Source: an uncultured Prevotella sp. (lineage in GTDB: Bacteria; Bacteroidota; Bacteroidia; Bacteroidales; Bacteroidaceae). From it: a stretch of DNA of 22,477 bases. The DNA lies in contig URJQ01000038.1 of the NCBI GenBank assembly GCA_900548195.1, forward strand, positions 1 through 22,477, written 5' to 3'. A model generated the notes under the pieces. That model made no database searches. It was not told the origin of the DNA and worked only from the letters and a program-made list of their open reading frames with translations. A program made the translations under genes and the position numbers. Positions 21,812 through 22,477 of the stretch are shown here, piece after piece (positions within the stretch are counted from its first letter, which is position 1; each line of letters opens with the position of its first letter).

Positions 21812-21878
21812 GCTGGAGAATGGTAGTTGCATGATGAATGAACGCCCTTCGTTTGCCATGTAAATGGTAATAAAGGCT

Positions 21879-22054
21879 AATATTATAGAAAAAGCGAACA
21901 AAAAGCATGGCTTTTACATCATAAAAGTCACCTTCTGTCAGTGCAATAGCTTAGCTTTCACGTTGTAATAGCTATGCTTTTACCTCCTAATATCATAGCT
22001 TTTACCCTCCAATATCTATGCTTTTGCAAACCAAAAACTTAGAGAAAATCCCAT
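21879..22054. repeat. 22-nt tandem repeat array, copy 2
   Basis: Eight consecutive 22-nt steps can be marked at 21879, 21901, 21923, 21945, 21967, 21989, 22011 and 22033. Units 21945-22032 are clear (AATAnCnnTAGCTTT-type cores with five variable bases after TTTTAC). The outer units and the one at 21923 are degenerate. The unit family is the same as at 5046-5177, in the same orientation, 17 kb away. Confidence 0.85.
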
Positions 22055-22321
22055 GATAGCATAATTATCTGACAGTCAATATGATGCAAAAATGCGTCAG
22101 AATCGCGTATTTACGACCAAATCCCAATTCGTTTCCAAATTCTTTATTCTCGCTTGTCGGCTAAAATGCAAAGTGTAAGGAAAATGATGTGTTTTGCTTA
22201 CAATCGCATATTTGTTCTTTCGCGAAATATTTAATCAACAGATAATAATGCCGATTTCTTGCAATCTACAGATGGTTTGCTTGACAATAAAATATCAATG
22301 GATAAACTTTTGGATAATAAC
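22055..22321. other. Non-coding stretch without recognisable features
   Basis: A/T-rich sequence between the 22-nt array and the hairpin cluster. I find no convincing gene, RNA or consensus promoter. An open frame starting TTG at 22194 ends inside the hairpin cluster and has no family features. Confidence 0.5.
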
Positions 22322-22403
22322 ATCTTGCAGATATTCAGTCGGCAAGATTAGGCTGGAAGCCTGTACCGAGCGAAGCGAGAGTAACCCGGGACGAAGTCTC
22401 GGG
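22322..22403. repeat. Three consecutive hairpins near the right edge
   Basis: ATCTTGC/GCAAGAT (22322-22328 with 22342-22348), AGGCT/AGCCT (22350-22354 with 22358-22362) and CCCGGGAC/GTCTCGGG (22385-22392 with 22396-22403, one G-U) follow each other closely. Between the second and third is the mirror-symmetric GAGCGAAGCGAG. The segment is clearly more G/C-rich than its surroundings. It looks like a dispersed intergenic element or structured RNA end. Confidence 0.5.
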
Positions 22404-22477
22404 ACTATTAACGATTAAGAAATAGGGTGTCCAGTTCGTTGTACCAATTTCAGCTCACATTCTTGAGCGTTTTGGTC

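Noticed and set aside
22092..22106. Third copy of the GCGTCAGCGCGATT flank
   Set aside because: Only GCGTCAG and CGCG are shared, with different spacing, and no heptamers follow.
22194..22418. Plus-strand 74-aa open frame
   Set aside because: It starts with TTG, has no promoter or family features, and its C-terminal half merely translates the hairpin cluster.

Overview
The window looks like a stretch of a Bacteroidales chromosome, most likely Prevotella or a close relative. Promoters fit the Bacteroidetes pattern (TTTG, 19-20 bases, TAnnTTTG) rather than -35/-10 boxes. Most genes have A/C-rich leaders with no Shine-Dalgarno. The proteins (PPi-dependent phosphofructokinase, a golvesin-domain amidase, YgiQ, TRIC channel) are also typical of that group. 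This assignment is an inference; there is no rRNA in the window.

Layout. (1) 1-3506: a minus-strand acidic-tailed protein of unknown function is divergent from rarA (replication-stress AAA+ ATPase), with two back-to-back promoters; rarA is followed by a TRIC-family channel. (2) 3590-4790: tRNA-Arg(ACG) with promoter and terminator, then prmA. (3) 4791-5344: a convergent gap packed with three different short-period repeat arrays. (4) 5345-7921, minus strand: a membrane-anchored GH25 muramidase and pfp. (5) 8126-11696: a likely operon of a 92-aa conserved-looking protein, a PlsC-type acyltransferase and a large secreted amidase with a golvesin-like insertion. (6) 11804-14072: a 103-aa unknown overlapping ygiQ. 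(7) 14173-16398: 44-bp tandem repeats, a secreted GH25 muramidase, an octamer repeat pair and a zinc-ribbon membrane protein. (8) 16574-20445: recJ then recQ. (9) 20614-21609: an EEP-family nuclease/phosphatase. (10) 21610-22477: non-coding, with a long palindrome, a second 22-nt repeat array and three consecutive hairpins.

Functionally the genes fall into DNA repair/replication restart (rarA, recJ, recQ), cell-wall remodelling (two GH25 enzymes and the amidase), phospholipid acylation, glycolysis (pfp) and translation-related functions (tRNA-Arg, prmA). I see no phage, transposase, CRISPR-Cas or recognisable defence island.

The most unusual content is in the gaps: degenerate tandem arrays with exact periods of 7, 8, 22 and 44 nt. 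The 7-, 8- and 22-nt types each occur at two separate loci. A recurring inverted motif (TAGGTG-N5-AATTAT) sits in three intergenic regions. These are the best candidates for something undescribed; the protein-coding genes are mostly housekeeping.
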